Of a DNA stretch of 64,000 nt, positions 36,819 to 46,802 are shown in pieces. Made by a program: the position numbers and the translations under genes. This stretch comes from an endosymbiont of Acanthamoeba sp. UWC8. Lineage in GTDB: Bacteria > Pseudomonadota > Alphaproteobacteria > Rickettsiales > Midichloriaceae. The notes beneath the pieces were generated by a model. It was not told the origin of the DNA, did no database searches, and saw only the letters and a list, made by a program, of their open reading frames with translations. Every line of letters begins with the position of its first letter. Positions within the stretch are counted from its first letter, which is position 1. The stretch spans positions 1,116,001 to 1,180,000 of the forward strand of contig NZ_CP004403.1 in the NCBI RefSeq assembly GCF_000730245.1. The letters are read 5' to 3'.

Positions 36819-37496
36819 ATGGCGATTTTATTTAATCAGGATAACGTATTTGAAAATGTACCCATTGAAGAAATGGCAAAGTATTTTATTTCTAGAATTG
36901 ACTTAAAGCCTTTCTATGATTCTCAAAGATTATTAGTGAATGAATTGGGAGAAATAAAGGTTGAATACTATAAAGGGTCTGTTTTCTTTTTTGACCATAA
37001 GCACTTAAATGAGGAGAGTATACATAAATTAGAAGAAGTAACCAGAGTTCTCCAAAATGCTTATAATTACTCTAACAAATTTTTTGAAAATAGATTTAAT
37101 TTAGGAAAATTATATTTCAGCATAACTGACGGTGAAATTGAAATTCATTTAGAATCTCCGAATAAAGATTGTTCAATTGATTTTAACCGCCAGGCATTAT
37201 TGCGATCAATAAAATTGTCGCAACAGGAAAATTCAATTAGAGAAGCAACCGCTAAACTACTCTCTATTATCCCTACTAACCATTTATCATCAGCAGCAAA
37301 TGTTAATTCCAATACAACCCCTAATGTAGATTTTAACATTAGTGACATCCACCTTGCTAACGACAACAAGCTACTTACCGAGCCTTTATCAAATAGGGAA
37401 GCATTAGTATCAAGAAACTATAAGAAAAGCCATATGGAAATATATAAAGATTCTAAAGCTAATCAATCCACGCAACATTCTACTAATTCCAGATAA
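36819..37496 (+). CDS. Unknown protein, coupled to acpS
   Basis: A 225-residue soluble protein of unknown family. The N-terminal ~130 residues alternate strands and helices (AILFNQDNVFENVPIEEMA, FFFDHKHLNEESIHKLEE, LYFSITDGEIEIHLESP); the last ~80 are polar and probably disordered, rich in Asn and Ser. No signal peptide or membrane segment is seen. Its stop codon is followed directly by the acpS ATG, so the two are cotranslated; this might suggest a link to lipid or acyl-carrier metabolism, but that is only context. Confidence 0.6.
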   Translation: MAILFNQDNVFENVPIEEMAKYFISRIDLKPFYDSQRLLVNELGEIKVEYYKGSVFFFDHKHLNEESIHKLEEVTRVLQNAYNYSNKFFENRFNLGKLYFSITDGEIEIHLESPNKDCSIDFNRQALLRSIKLSQQENSIREATAKLLSIIPTNHLSSAANVNSNTTPNVDFNISDIHLANDNKLLTEPLSNREALVSRNYKKSHMEIYKDSKANQSTQHSTNSR

Positions 37497-37853
37497 ATGA
37501 TAAAAGGCATCGGCTGCGATATAGTTTCAATAAATAGAATAAAAAAGTTAGTCGATACATGGGGTGATAAGTTCCTTTGCCGTATTTTCACCCTCTCTGA
37601 ACTTGAGTGTGCGAATAAAAGAAAATATGGGTATTATGCATATCTTGCCAAAAGATTTGCAGCTAAAGAGGCTATATCCAAAGCTTTAAAGACAGGTATA
37701 GGCTCTGCGCTCAGCTTTAAGGAATGTGAGATATTGAATGATGAAAAGGGCGCTCCTTTAGTTAATTTTTTAAGAAATGACTTAAATTTTAAAGTGCATC
37801 TATCCCTTTCCGATGAAAAAGAATACGCACAAGCCTTTGTAATTATTGTATAA
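37497..37853 (+). CDS. acpS: Holo-[acyl-carrier-protein] synthase
   Basis: AcpS transfers the 4'-phosphopantetheine arm from CoA to the acyl carrier protein. The 118-residue product has the two diagnostic motifs GIGCDIVSINRI (magnesium-binding Asp at residue 8) and LAKRFAAKEAISKAL (catalytic Glu). The length is usual. It sits immediately after the unknown 225-residue gene. Confidence 0.93.
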   Translation: MIKGIGCDIVSINRIKKLVDTWGDKFLCRIFTLSELECANKRKYGYYAYLAKRFAAKEAISKALKTGIGSALSFKECEILNDEKGAPLVNFLRNDLNFKVHLSLSDEKEYAQAFVIIV

Positions 37854-37936
37854 CAACTTTTGTATCCTCTGAATATTAACTAATTGTTAATTTATACCTG
37901 CTATATTTTTAAATAAGCGCAATACTTATTAGCAAT

Positions 37937-38728
37937 ATGAAAAATTATAGCGAAACGGAGAGTTACAGTTTAATTATAAAAGCTATTAAAGGTGAACTAA
38001 AGGAAAAAGAATTCGAAAAGTTTAATAACCTTTGCAAAGGCATTCCCTTATATAATTTTTATACATTTGCTATGTCAGTTACCGATTTAATGAGCGATAA
38101 GGCTTTGCATTTATTAATTGAAGGCATTATTAAAGAGGTTGAAATATTTGAAAAGTTCCCGCTTCATAGCAATGAGCGCTTAAAAGCATTAATGTCCGAA
38201 GAAGCTAAACGCTATAATTATAAAGTTATATTTGACGAGCAACACTCTACCTTTTCGGCTCCGCATATCCCCAAAACCGTACCAAATGCAATATTAGCAC
38301 ATTTTAAAACTATATTAGATGCTAATTTTGAAAAGATAAAAATTTCACTGGAGGATGGATCTATATTTAATTACGTTACAGGCTCTATAGCATCTGTCTT
38401 AAACGGATTATATTTAGAATATAACGAAAAGTTTTCTAAAGGTTTCGGTAATTTAATTTTGCAAATAGCTGCTCGTGATGCTCAGGTTAAATACAAGGTA
38501 AGATTACAAGGAAGCAGCCGCAAACACATAATGTCAAAACTCGGCCTGGATAGTGAAGGCAAAATAATTCCAAATAAAAAAAAGATAAAGCTACTTTTAG
38601 ATAACACCCCAAAATGCAGCGAAGATTTAATCGAAGGAAAAGTTAATCAAATTATCGAACTATTTTTAGCTAAAAAAATTAAGCTTGCTCCTGTTAAATC
38701 TTCTTTATCCATATCTCAATTTTTTTAA
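37937..38728 (+). CDS. Unknown protein, 263 aa
   Basis: A soluble, lysine- and helix-rich protein with no signal peptide or membrane segment. Identifiable stretches are ESYSLIIKAIKGELKEKEFE, PLYNFYTFAMSVTDLM, ILAHFKTILDANFEKIK and a basic end (KIIPNKKKIKLLL). I recognise no family; it is probably specific to this lineage. It has its own leader of ~80 AT-rich bases after acpS. Confidence 0.55.
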   Translation: MKNYSETESYSLIIKAIKGELKEKEFEKFNNLCKGIPLYNFYTFAMSVTDLMSDKALHLLIEGIIKEVEIFEKFPLHSNERLKALMSEEAKRYNYKVIFDEQHSTFSAPHIPKTVPNAILAHFKTILDANFEKIKISLEDGSIFNYVTGSIASVLNGLYLEYNEKFSKGFGNLILQIAARDAQVKYKVRLQGSSRKHIMSKLGLDSEGKIIPNKKKIKLLLDNTPKCSEDLIEGKVNQIIELFLAKKIKLAPVKSSLSISQFF

Positions 38729-38800
38729 ACCTTTTTAACTATTCTCTAAATAGAATTAAAAATATAAGAATTACAAATCCTTCTTAAAAGTAAGATATTA

Positions 38801-39439
38801 TTATAACCTTACAGTAAATTCAGCTTTGGTTTTAACTTTGATTTCTTCTAAGGTAACCCCGGGTGCTATTAAGGTAAGATACATTTGCTGCTCTTCGAAC
38901 TCGAAAACCCCGAGGTTAGTCACCACCTTATCCACACAACCTATACCCGTAAGCGGGAATGTACATTGCTTAAGCAGTTTAGGTTCACCGGTCTTTGTTA
39001 CATGATCCATAATCACAATAATTCTTTGCACTCCGGCAACCAAGTCCATTGCTCCACCCATACCTTTTACGGTTTGATTAGGAATAATCCAGTTAGCTAA
39101 ATCTCCCGCTTCCGAGACCTGTAATGCTCCAAGTATTGCAACATTTATATGCCCTCCCCTAATCATCGCAAATGATTCGGCACTACTAAAGTATGAACTC
39201 TGCGGTAGCTCGGTGATTGTTTGCTTTCCGGCATTTATAAGGTCGGCATCAACCGTTTCCTTGGTCGGGAATGCTCCCATACCGAGAATCCCGTTTTCAC
39301 TTTGCAAAGTTATCTGCATACTAGGAGGAATATAATTAGCAACTAAAGTTGGAAGTCCAATACCTAAGTTTACATAATAGCCATCCTTCAATTCTGAATT
39401 TGCTACGATTTTACAAATATCTTCATCAGTCCAAGCCAT
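38801..39439 (-). CDS. scoB: 3-oxoacid CoA-transferase, subunit B
   Basis: The beta subunit of succinyl-CoA:3-oxoacid CoA-transferase, which moves CoA between succinate and acetoacetate. It contains GYYVNLGIGLPTLVANYIP, the active-site SENGILGMG (catalytic Glu), and KGMGGAMDLVAG. I chose the ATG at 39439 (MAWTDEDICK) because a GAGGA ribosome site precedes it and its start matches the family; the ATG eight codons earlier overlaps the subunit A gene. Confidence 0.92.
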   Translation of the reverse strand: MAWTDEDICKIVANSELKDGYYVNLGIGLPTLVANYIPPSMQITLQSENGILGMGAFPTKETVDADLINAGKQTITELPQSSYFSSAESFAMIRGGHINVAILGALQVSEAGDLANWIIPNQTVKGMGGAMDLVAGVQRIIVIMDHVTKTGEPKLLKQCTFPLTGIGCVDKVVTNLGVFEFEEQQMYLTLIAPGVTLEEIKVKTKAEFTVRL

Positions 39440-39446
39440 TATATCC

Positions 39447-40148
39447 TCAACTTGCTTTTTCACTTAATGTTAAACTCTCTATGCGTTTTTCAAACTTTCC
39501 TTCAACAATTCTCTTTACATATATACCGGGTGTATGAACATGATCAGGATCAATTTTTCCTACCTCAACTAATTGCTCAACCTCAGCTACCGTATATTTA
39601 GCGGCTGTTGCCATCATAGGGTGGAAATTTCTGGTAGTTTTTCTATAAACCAGGTTACCTTCAGTATCACCAATATAAGCTTTAACTAAGGCTAAATCTG
39701 CGGTTATCCCTCTTTCCATTATATATTTTTTACCATCAAATTCCCGCGTTTCCTTGCCTTCCGCAACAACAGTACCTACACCTGTTCTCGTATAAAATGC
39801 CGGTATACCGGCACCCCCTGCCCTAATTCTTTCCGCTAAAGTTCCTTGGGGTGTAAGCTCTAACTCCAATTCTCCAGCAATGTATTTTTGCTGTATTCTT
39901 TTATTCCCAGCAACATATGAAGCAATTAGTTTTTTCACTTGATTTTTTTCCAGTAAAATACCTAAGCCGAAATCATCTACCCCGCAATTATTACTTATAA
40001 TAGTTAAACCTTTGATTTCCATTTCCTTAATTACTCGGATTGCATTTTCGGGTATTCCGCATAACCCGAAACCGCCGACCATGATAGTCATCCCGTCAAA
40101 GACGATATCTTCTAAAGCTGTGCTTATATTCTTATATACTTTATTCAT
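39447..40148 (-). CDS. scoA: 3-oxoacid CoA-transferase, subunit A
   Basis: The alpha subunit (233 residues) with the family signature DGMTIMVGGFGLCGIPENAI, a GVDDFGLGILL stretch and FYTRTGVGTVVAEGK. Subunit B follows directly. The pair allows use of acetoacetate or related ketone bodies by way of acetoacetyl-CoA. No thiolase lies beside them. Confidence 0.92.
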   Translation of the reverse strand: MNKVYKNISTALEDIVFDGMTIMVGGFGLCGIPENAIRVIKEMEIKGLTIISNNCGVDDFGLGILLEKNQVKKLIASYVAGNKRIQQKYIAGELELELTPQGTLAERIRAGGAGIPAFYTRTGVGTVVAEGKETREFDGKKYIMERGITADLALVKAYIGDTEGNLVYRKTTRNFHPMMATAAKYTVAEVEQLVEVGKIDPDHVHTPGIYVKRIVEGKFEKRIESLTLSEKAS

Positions 40149-40311
40149 ATTTAAGATTTAAGTTTATTTATATTAAGTCTATATAATGTTTTACAAATAT
40201 GTCAAATTTTATACTAGCCTATTAGGATATAACAAATTAGTTAATTAATTATATTGTTTTATAATACACAGTTGATTAACATAAAATAAAATAAGTTAAG
40301 GGGAACAAAAA

Positions 40312-41625
40312 ATGAGGGCGTTTAATATAGTAGCTGCAGCTACCATAGGGCACATATTGGAATTTTATGACTTTACCATTTATGCAGTTTTTAGCGTTAA
40401 AATCGGAGAATTATTTTTTCCGAATAGCTCTCCTTTAATTCAAATACTTTCAAGTCTTGGAATATTTGCCGTCGGGTTTTTAATGCGCCCCCTGGGAGGG
40501 CTTATTTTCGGGCATATCGGAGATAAGCTCGGCAGAAGAACTGCTCTTACCGTATCGGTCGTAATCATGGCAGCTGCGACTTTCTTAATCGGTTTAATGC
40601 CTGATTATCAAACTATAGGTATACTGGCACCGATACTGTTAATATTATGTAGGCTCGTACAAGGCATATGCGTTGGCGGTGAAGGCGCCGGCGCTTCCAT
40701 TTTTATTATGGAACACTTAAATAAAATTAAACTGGGTTTAATCGGCGGGATCGTTAATGCTGCCCTGACTTTAGGTATATTACTTGCTATAGTAACCGGG
40801 ATTGTTTTAAATAATATATTCGGGGTAGAAAGCTCCGCATGGAGATATGCCTTTATACTCGGTGGTGTGTTAGGAATTGCAGGTTTATATATTAGACTTA
40901 AGGTTGAGGAAACTCCGGCATTTGAAAAAATTCTAAGCGAAAATAAAGTAGTAGAGCTTCCGATTAAAGCTGCATTAAAAACTAATCTAAAAAATGTTAT
41001 TTTTACTATAGCTTTAGGTGCAATAACCAGCACTGCCGCTTATTCGGTGATGACCTTTTTAAATATTTTTCTTCATAAAATTGTGGGATATGATACCAAT
41101 ACGGCATTATATTACAGTGCATTTGCAAACTTAAGTTTAGTTATACTGTTGCCGCTTATGGGCGTTTTTTCCGATAGGTTCGGTTACGGAAAAACTATGG
41201 CGTATTCATGTGTATTAATGATGCTGTTTTCCATCCCTATTTATCAAATGATTGCAAGCGGGGTCATGATTACTACCCTATTCGGTATTCTTACCCTTTC
41301 AACTTTAGTTGCGATGAACTATGCACCGCTTTATCCGGTAATGATAAATCTATTCCCGCCTGAGCAAAGATATTCAGGTATTGCATTTAGCCTTAATATA
41401 GGTATAGCTATATTCGGCGGCACAAGCACAATGGTATGTTTATATTTAGTTGAGAAAACTCAAATAATATACGCCGGAGCATTCTTTCTGGATGGGGTGT
41501 GTGCACTATTCCTTACTACTCTTTACTTAACTAAAAAGGATAAATTTAAGAAATATTTCTTCCCGCGTAAAATTAAAAATTTGGAATTTTTAATAAATAC
41601 GGAAAACCGGCAGAGCTCTTTATAA
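40312..41625 (+). CDS. MFS transporter, metabolite:H+ symporter (ProP-like)
   Basis: A 437-residue protein with twelve membrane helices. The N-terminus (ATIGHILEFYDFTIYAVFSV) and the motif FGHIGDKLGRRTALT between helices 2 and 3 place it in the metabolite:H+ symporter family, which includes proline/betaine (ProP) and dicarboxylate carriers. Rickettsiales have many ProP-like members, often assigned to osmolyte or amino-acid import; the substrate here cannot be told. A GGGG ribosome site precedes the ATG. Confidence 0.88.
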   Translation: MRAFNIVAAATIGHILEFYDFTIYAVFSVKIGELFFPNSSPLIQILSSLGIFAVGFLMRPLGGLIFGHIGDKLGRRTALTVSVVIMAAATFLIGLMPDYQTIGILAPILLILCRLVQGICVGGEGAGASIFIMEHLNKIKLGLIGGIVNAALTLGILLAIVTGIVLNNIFGVESSAWRYAFILGGVLGIAGLYIRLKVEETPAFEKILSENKVVELPIKAALKTNLKNVIFTIALGAITSTAAYSVMTFLNIFLHKIVGYDTNTALYYSAFANLSLVILLPLMGVFSDRFGYGKTMAYSCVLMMLFSIPIYQMIASGVMITTLFGILTLSTLVAMNYAPLYPVMINLFPPEQRYSGIAFSLNIGIAIFGGTSTMVCLYLVEKTQIIYAGAFFLDGVCALFLTTLYLTKKDKFKKYFFPRKIKNLEFLINTENRQSSL

Positions 41626-41714
41626 AAATGGACTAAAACAAATTAAAACTTTTTAATTTTAAATTTCTTTTTATTGGTTATAATGTTCTGTTAATAGCTA
41701 AAATAAGACTTATA

Positions 41715-42699
41715 ATGTTAAGAGTTATATTATTGTTATGCGCTTTACTTCCTTTCAATTTATATGCGCAAGAAGCAAAGCTGGTCGAAACCATAATTGC
41801 AAAAAAGCAAGCTTTTACCTCGCAAGTTAGCCTGATCGGCACTATAACTTCAAAGCAGGAAACGGTATTTACCGCTAAGTATAACGGAATCTTAACTGAG
41901 ATATACTTGAGTGACGGCGCTACCGCTAAAAAGGGTACTATAATCGCCGAGCTGGAAAATGAGGATACTTTAAATAATTACCAACTTGCAACTCAATCGG
42001 AGAAAATAGCTAGGGAACAATATGATCGTGCTTTAAAACTTCATACCCAAGGCTATTTAAAACGAGAAGAATTTGAAGATAAAAAGCAAAAATGGCACCT
42101 TGAAAAGCAAAACTTAACTAAAGCTAAAAAGCAATTAGAGGATAGCTACCTTAGAGCTCCCTTTGACGGCAAACTTGGAATATTTAAAGCTAAACAAGGT
42201 TCTCACTTAAAATCAGGGAGCGAGATAGTAGCTTTTTATAACCCCAATCAAATGCAGATTGAATTAAATATTCCTGAAAATTTAGCAGCTAAAATTAGTA
42301 CTAATACTGAAGTCTTAGTATCGGGTAAAAAATTTAAAATTAGCTCAATTGAATATATTGTAAATAAAGAAACTCGAATGGTTGATGCTAAAATTGATTT
42401 AGACGAGGGAGATAATAATTTAAATTTTATGATTGGTAATATTGTTGAAGTTTCTATTATAATGAATAAAAAAGAAGAAGCTTTAATTATACCAAAAAAT
42501 AGCTATTTTTATAAAAGAAGGAAAAAGTTATCTATTTAAAGTTAAGGAAGCTAAGGCTTTATCTTTTGAAGTAAAATTTGGAGAACAAACTGATAAGATG
42601 GTAGAAATAATTGAGGGTCTGGAGGAAGGGGATAGTGTTATCTTATACGGCCAAAGCAATATCCAAGACGGCAACCCTGTTGAAGTGTACAGCAAATGA
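41715..42699 (+). pseudogene. RND efflux periplasmic adaptor, frameshifted in a T5 run
   Basis: The frame from 41715 gives a signal peptide (LLLCALLPFNLYAQ), the adaptor core with GILTEIYLSDGATAKKGTII, a coiled hairpin and SYLRAPFDGKLG, all typical of the HlyD/MexA family, then stops at 42539. The C-terminal membrane-proximal domain is in the next frame: FIKEGKSYLFKVKEAKALSF to GDSVILYGQSNIQDGNPVEV, ending at 42697-42699. Removing one T of the run 42506-42510 joins them (PKNSYFIKEGKSYLF). The stop overlaps the RND pump ATG (42696), so both form one operon. The shortened first frame would lack the last domain. Confidence 0.85.
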
Positions 42700-45600
42700 A
42701 ACTACCGGTTTTTTTTATTAAGAGACCTGTTTTTGCTACAATTATAAATATTTTAATTGTAATTATCGGGTTATTGGCCTTTAAAAATATCAGCCTACGT
42801 GAATATCCCGATATAACTACTCCTGAAATAACTATTAGAATTCCTTACCCTAATGCAAGTGCTGAAGTAGTTGAATCGGAAATAGCTTTTACTGCGGAAA
42901 ATGAACTCGCAGGTATTAACGGCTTAACTAAGATTAAATCATCTTCTACTTACGGAGAAGCTAAAATATCTCTAAAATTCTCCGAAGAAGTTGAGTTCAG
43001 CAAAGCCCTTTCCGATGTTAGAGAGAAAGTTGCAACCATGCGAAGCATGTTACCTAAAGATATAAAAGAACCTCAAATTTATGAAAATAACGACGATGAC
43101 GATCCTTTTTATTATATCTCAATTACTAACCCCAATAAGAGCTCGGAAGAACTAATACATTTTGCTTTTCTCAACATACAAAATAATCTAATCGGCATTC
43201 CGGGCGTAGCTGATGCTCAAATTTGGGGTGCTTCTTATTCAATGCAAATCACCCTAAACCGTAATAAATTATATTTATATAAAATTAATGTATCTGATAT
43301 ACTTGATAAGCTGAAATTATATGCGACCAACCTTCCGGCCGGAAAAATTAATGATTCGATTCCGATTACATTAGATATTTCATGCCTTAATGAGCAAGAT
43401 TTCAGCAATATTGTTATTAAAAATCAGGGCTCAACTAACATTACCCTAAAAGACATTGCAGATATAAAGTTAAAAGGAAAAGAGGACTTTAGGATTAGAA
43501 TAAACGGCAAGCCCGGAATTATGATAGCAGTTAAGAAAACTATAAATTCCAACCCCCTTAAAGTTTCCGAGCAGCTAACTAAAAAATTAGAAAAGATCCG
43601 CCAAACTCTCCCTGCCGATTATGCAATAACTTCGGAATATGATAAAAGTGATTTTATTCGCTTTTCCTTAAGTAATGTAAAAAACTCTATTATAGAAGCA
43701 GTTATTCTTGTTGTGCTTATTATATTCCTTTTCCTAAGAAATATAAGAGCAGCATTAATCCCGCTTATTACCATCCCGATATGCTTAGCAGGATGTGTTG
43801 CTATTTTGGATATGTTGGGGTTTTCTTTGAACACTTTAACTTTACTTGCAATGGTGCTTTCTATCGGCTTAGTAGTGGATGATGCAATTGTCATTCTAGA
43901 AAATATATATAAATATATTGAGGCGGGAAAATCTCCTCTTAAAGCTGCGAAAGAGGGAAGTAAAGAGATCGGATTTGCGGTTGTTGCAATGACTTTTACT
44001 TTAAGTAGCGTGTTTATACCGCTTGCCTTTATGCAAGGAAGTATCGGAAAACTATTTATTGAATTTGCAGTAGCGCTTGCAGGAAGTGTTGTGATTTCCG
44101 GAATAGTTGCACTCACTCTTTCTCCTATGCTGGCAGCAAAAGTTTTAAAACCCGGCAGTCATAATATTCTACCTAAGATTGATCTTATAATTTATCAAAT
44201 TGAGACTAAATACCAAACTCTATTATCAAAAATTTTACCTAAGAAAATATTATTATCAATTACACTTGTTCTATTAATAGTAGGAAGTGCAATCATATAT
44301 AACTTTATTCCGAAAGAAATGGCACCTAAGGAAGACCGAGGAATAGTGGGAGCATTCATACAAAAATTATCCGGCATTTCTTTAAATGAATTTGATGATT
44401 ATAGCATTCGTGTAGAAAGAGCTTCAGATAGTATTAGCGAAATAAATAAGAAAGTTGCTTTTATTTCTAAGCATGGCAGCCAAATTGTAAATGTGCTCAA
44501 CGATTGGTCGAAGCGGAAGCGTTCCGCAAAAGAAGTAAAAGAAGAATATCAGGAAAAAGCAAAATTAATACCTTCGGTGCAAACCTCCGTTTGGAGCGAA
44601 GATAGTAACTTACCGGGCATGGAATCCGATAATCGCGGAGAAATAAATTTTATTGTTAAAACAACGCTTAGCTACCTAGAGTTAATAAAAACACTTGATG
44701 GCATGGTTAATACCTTAAAGAAGAACCCTCTTTTTAAAGAAGCAACTCATAACCTGGAATTAAATAATATAGGCTATGATTTAAGATTTGATAAGTATAA
44801 ATTTTCTCAACTTAATATTTTACCTCAACACATATCTGATTTGTTAGCTGTTTCTTTTGACGATAAATATGTTCAAAACTTTTTAAAAGACGGTATTTCT
44901 TATAATGTTAATTTGTCTTCAGATTATAAACCGAAAAATATCAATGAGATTTATATATTTAATAATAATATACCGGTTTCTATCGGAGGCTTTTCCGAGC
45001 TTAAATTAAGCGCTAAAGCGAATGAGTTAAGGCATCATAATCAAATGCGTGCAGCTAAAATCAATATCGAATTAAAGCCTGAGGTTAATTTTGACCAAGC
45101 ATATAAAGAAATTAATAACTTTATACATAATATTAATGAGCCGGGCATTATTATTGATTTAGGTGAAAAGCTAGAAAGATTCCGGCATACTTATTTACAA
45201 ATGTTATTCCTTATAGCGCTTGCCATATTTTTTATTTATGCGGTTTTGGCAATTCAATTTGAAAGCTTTATCGATCCCTTGATTATCATCTTTACCGTAC
45301 CCCTCGGTTGCTTTGGAGCGCTGTTATTTACTAAGCTTAGCGGCAACAGTATAAATATTTTCAGTCAAATTGGGATTATTACTCTAATCGGTTTAATTTC
45401 AAAGCATGGTATTATGATTGTTGAGTTTGCCAATAATATTGTAAAAGAGAGAAATGCTTCCTGTATGGATGCAGTAATTGAAGCTTCAAAACTACGCTTA
45501 AGACCTATAATGATGACAACTTTTGCAATGGTTTTCGGTTCATTCCCGTTAATTTTATCCTTTGGAGCAGGCGCTGAAGCAAGAAATGCAATCGGTTATG

Positions 45601-45707
45601 TTCTAGTCGGCGGTTTAACCATAGGAACAATATTTACCCTAATTATAATTCCTTTCATGTATATTGCTTTAAAAGCCTTAAATAAAAAAAACTTAACCAT
45701 TACTTAA
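42696..45707 (+). CDS. RND multidrug efflux pump, inner-membrane subunit (HAE1 type)
   Basis: A 1003-residue AcrB/MexB-type proton-driven pump. It has FFIKRPVFATIINILIVIIG at the start, two groups of helices with large periplasmic loops, and the proton-relay pair D-D in SIGLVVDDAIVILE (helix 4). The C-terminal helices show AIGYVLVGGLTIGTIFTL. It exports hydrophobic compounds together with the adaptor encoded just upstream and a TolC-type channel not present here. The start overlaps the adaptor stop by four bases. The 3' end overlaps the convergent methyltransferase gene by eight bases. Confidence 0.95.
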   Translation: MKLPVFFIKRPVFATIINILIVIIGLLAFKNISLREYPDITTPEITIRIPYPNASAEVVESEIAFTAENELAGINGLTKIKSSSTYGEAKISLKFSEEVEFSKALSDVREKVATMRSMLPKDIKEPQIYENNDDDDPFYYISITNPNKSSEELIHFAFLNIQNNLIGIPGVADAQIWGASYSMQITLNRNKLYLYKINVSDILDKLKLYATNLPAGKINDSIPITLDISCLNEQDFSNIVIKNQGSTNITLKDIADIKLKGKEDFRIRINGKPGIMIAVKKTINSNPLKVSEQLTKKLEKIRQTLPADYAITSEYDKSDFIRFSLSNVKNSIIEAVILVVLIIFLFLRNIRAALIPLITIPICLAGCVAILDMLGFSLNTLTLLAMVLSIGLVVDDAIVILENIYKYIEAGKSPLKAAKEGSKEIGFAVVAMTFTLSSVFIPLAFMQGSIGKLFIEFAVALAGSVVISGIVALTLSPMLAAKVLKPGSHNILPKIDLIIYQIETKYQTLLSKILPKKILLSITLVLLIVGSAIIYNFIPKEMAPKEDRGIVGAFIQKLSGISLNEFDDYSIRVERASDSISEINKKVAFISKHGSQIVNVLNDWSKRKRSAKEVKEEYQEKAKLIPSVQTSVWSEDSNLPGMESDNRGEINFIVKTTLSYLELIKTLDGMVNTLKKNPLFKEATHNLELNNIGYDLRFDKYKFSQLNILPQHISDLLAVSFDDKYVQNFLKDGISYNVNLSSDYKPKNINEIYIFNNNIPVSIGGFSELKLSAKANELRHHNQMRAAKINIELKPEVNFDQAYKEINNFIHNINEPGIIIDLGEKLERFRHTYLQMLFLIALAIFFIYAVLAIQFESFIDPLIIIFTVPLGCFGALLFTKLSGNSINIFSQIGIITLIGLISKHGIMIVEFANNIVKERNASCMDAVIEASKLRLRPIMMTTFAMVFGSFPLILSFGAGAEARNAIGYVLVGGLTIGTIFTLIIIPFMYIALKALNKKNLTIT

Positions 45708-46704
45708 ATTCAGGTATTTTAGCAAAGCAATCATCCAATATTTCTTTACCGGAAGAATATTCTTTAACCGCTTTGTTTAAAACCATATATTTTTTTATAT
45801 TGTCCATTGCTTTTAAATAAGGCAACGGTGAAACCAGAAAATTTAAGCTTTTATACCCTATAATAGAATTCCTGACCATCATATAGTTCTGAGCATCACT
45901 AACCTCATCTTGATAAGGTTCACCTTTCTTAAGTATCATATTTATATGCATGCTCTTGGGAATAATTATTGTATTTACCACCTCAAATCCTGCTCTCCTT
46001 GCTAACATTTTTATTGTATGGAGATTAAAATTATAAAAGTATTTAAACCGAAATCTATGGTATGGGGCAATATGCCTTGCATCAATATTAGGTACCTCAA
46101 GGTTCAAAATTCCGTCATCCTTTAAAAAACTCCAATACTTTTTTAGTACCTCTAAAGGATTTAGACATAAATTCAAAATGTGATATGCGGTTATAATGTT
46201 AAAAGTTTCCTTGGGCATTTTAATATTATCTAAAAAATGCCTTTCTATATTAATTTTAAGCTCATTTCTAGCATATTGAATAAGATAATTGTTATGTTCA
46301 ACACCGATGGCATTGCTTCCTTTCTGCTCGAGTAAATAAACAAATTCCCCGATGCATGCGCTGCTATCTAAAACATTTATACCTTTTTTTAAATAATGTT
46401 TTATACGGTTATAGCGATAAATTGCTCTTAAAGCTGAACGATAAATTCTTCTTAGTTTCGGAATAAAAATTTCACCGGAATATCTCTCACTTTTTTGCTC
46501 ATAGTAAAGTTCTAACCCTTCAAGGGTAGGGACGGGATTGCTATAAATTAACCCGCATTCACGGCACAGTACTTTAAAACTTTTATAATTCTCATAATCT
46601 TTACTTGTTATTAATTCATGATCAGATGAGTTACATAAGTTGCAAGTAAGTTCTAGCTTTTTATATTTGTGGTTATTATGTTTTAAATTATGCGCTCTAT
46701 TCAT
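45700..46704 (-). CDS. SAM-dependent methyltransferase with N-terminal zinc-ribbon
   Basis: A 334-residue protein. An N-terminal CxxC...CxxC ribbon (C21, C24, C47, C50) is followed by a class I methyltransferase domain starting at INVLDSSACIGEFVYLLEQKG, with IGVE at the next strand and FNIITAYHILNL later. The glycine loop is degenerate compared with the usual D-x-G-x-G, but the domain order matches C-methyltransferases acting on nucleotide-linked sugars (type with a metal-binding N-terminal domain). It probably modifies a surface sugar together with the neighbouring glycosyltransferase. Confidence 0.75.
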   Translation of the reverse strand: MNRAHNLKHNNHKYKKLELTCNLCNSSDHELITSKDYENYKSFKVLCRECGLIYSNPVPTLEGLELYYEQKSERYSGEIFIPKLRRIYRSALRAIYRYNRIKHYLKKGINVLDSSACIGEFVYLLEQKGSNAIGVEHNNYLIQYARNELKINIERHFLDNIKMPKETFNIITAYHILNLCLNPLEVLKKYWSFLKDDGILNLEVPNIDARHIAPYHRFRFKYFYNFNLHTIKMLARRAGFEVVNTIIIPKSMHINMILKKGEPYQDEVSDAQNYMMVRNSIIGYKSLNFLVSPLPYLKAMDNIKKYMVLNKAVKEYSSGKEILDDCFAKIPEFK

Positions 46705-46802
46705 ATATTTAAGATAATTTAAAATAATTTTAACATTACCTTAAAATTTTAAATTAGTTATTTCAATATATAAATTGATTAAATATTAAAAACATTCCTA
46801 AG

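Noticed and set aside
43619-44116. Antisense frame within the RND pump gene
   Set aside because: Pump is conserved here; the antisense product is a hydrophobic mirror without a ribosome site.
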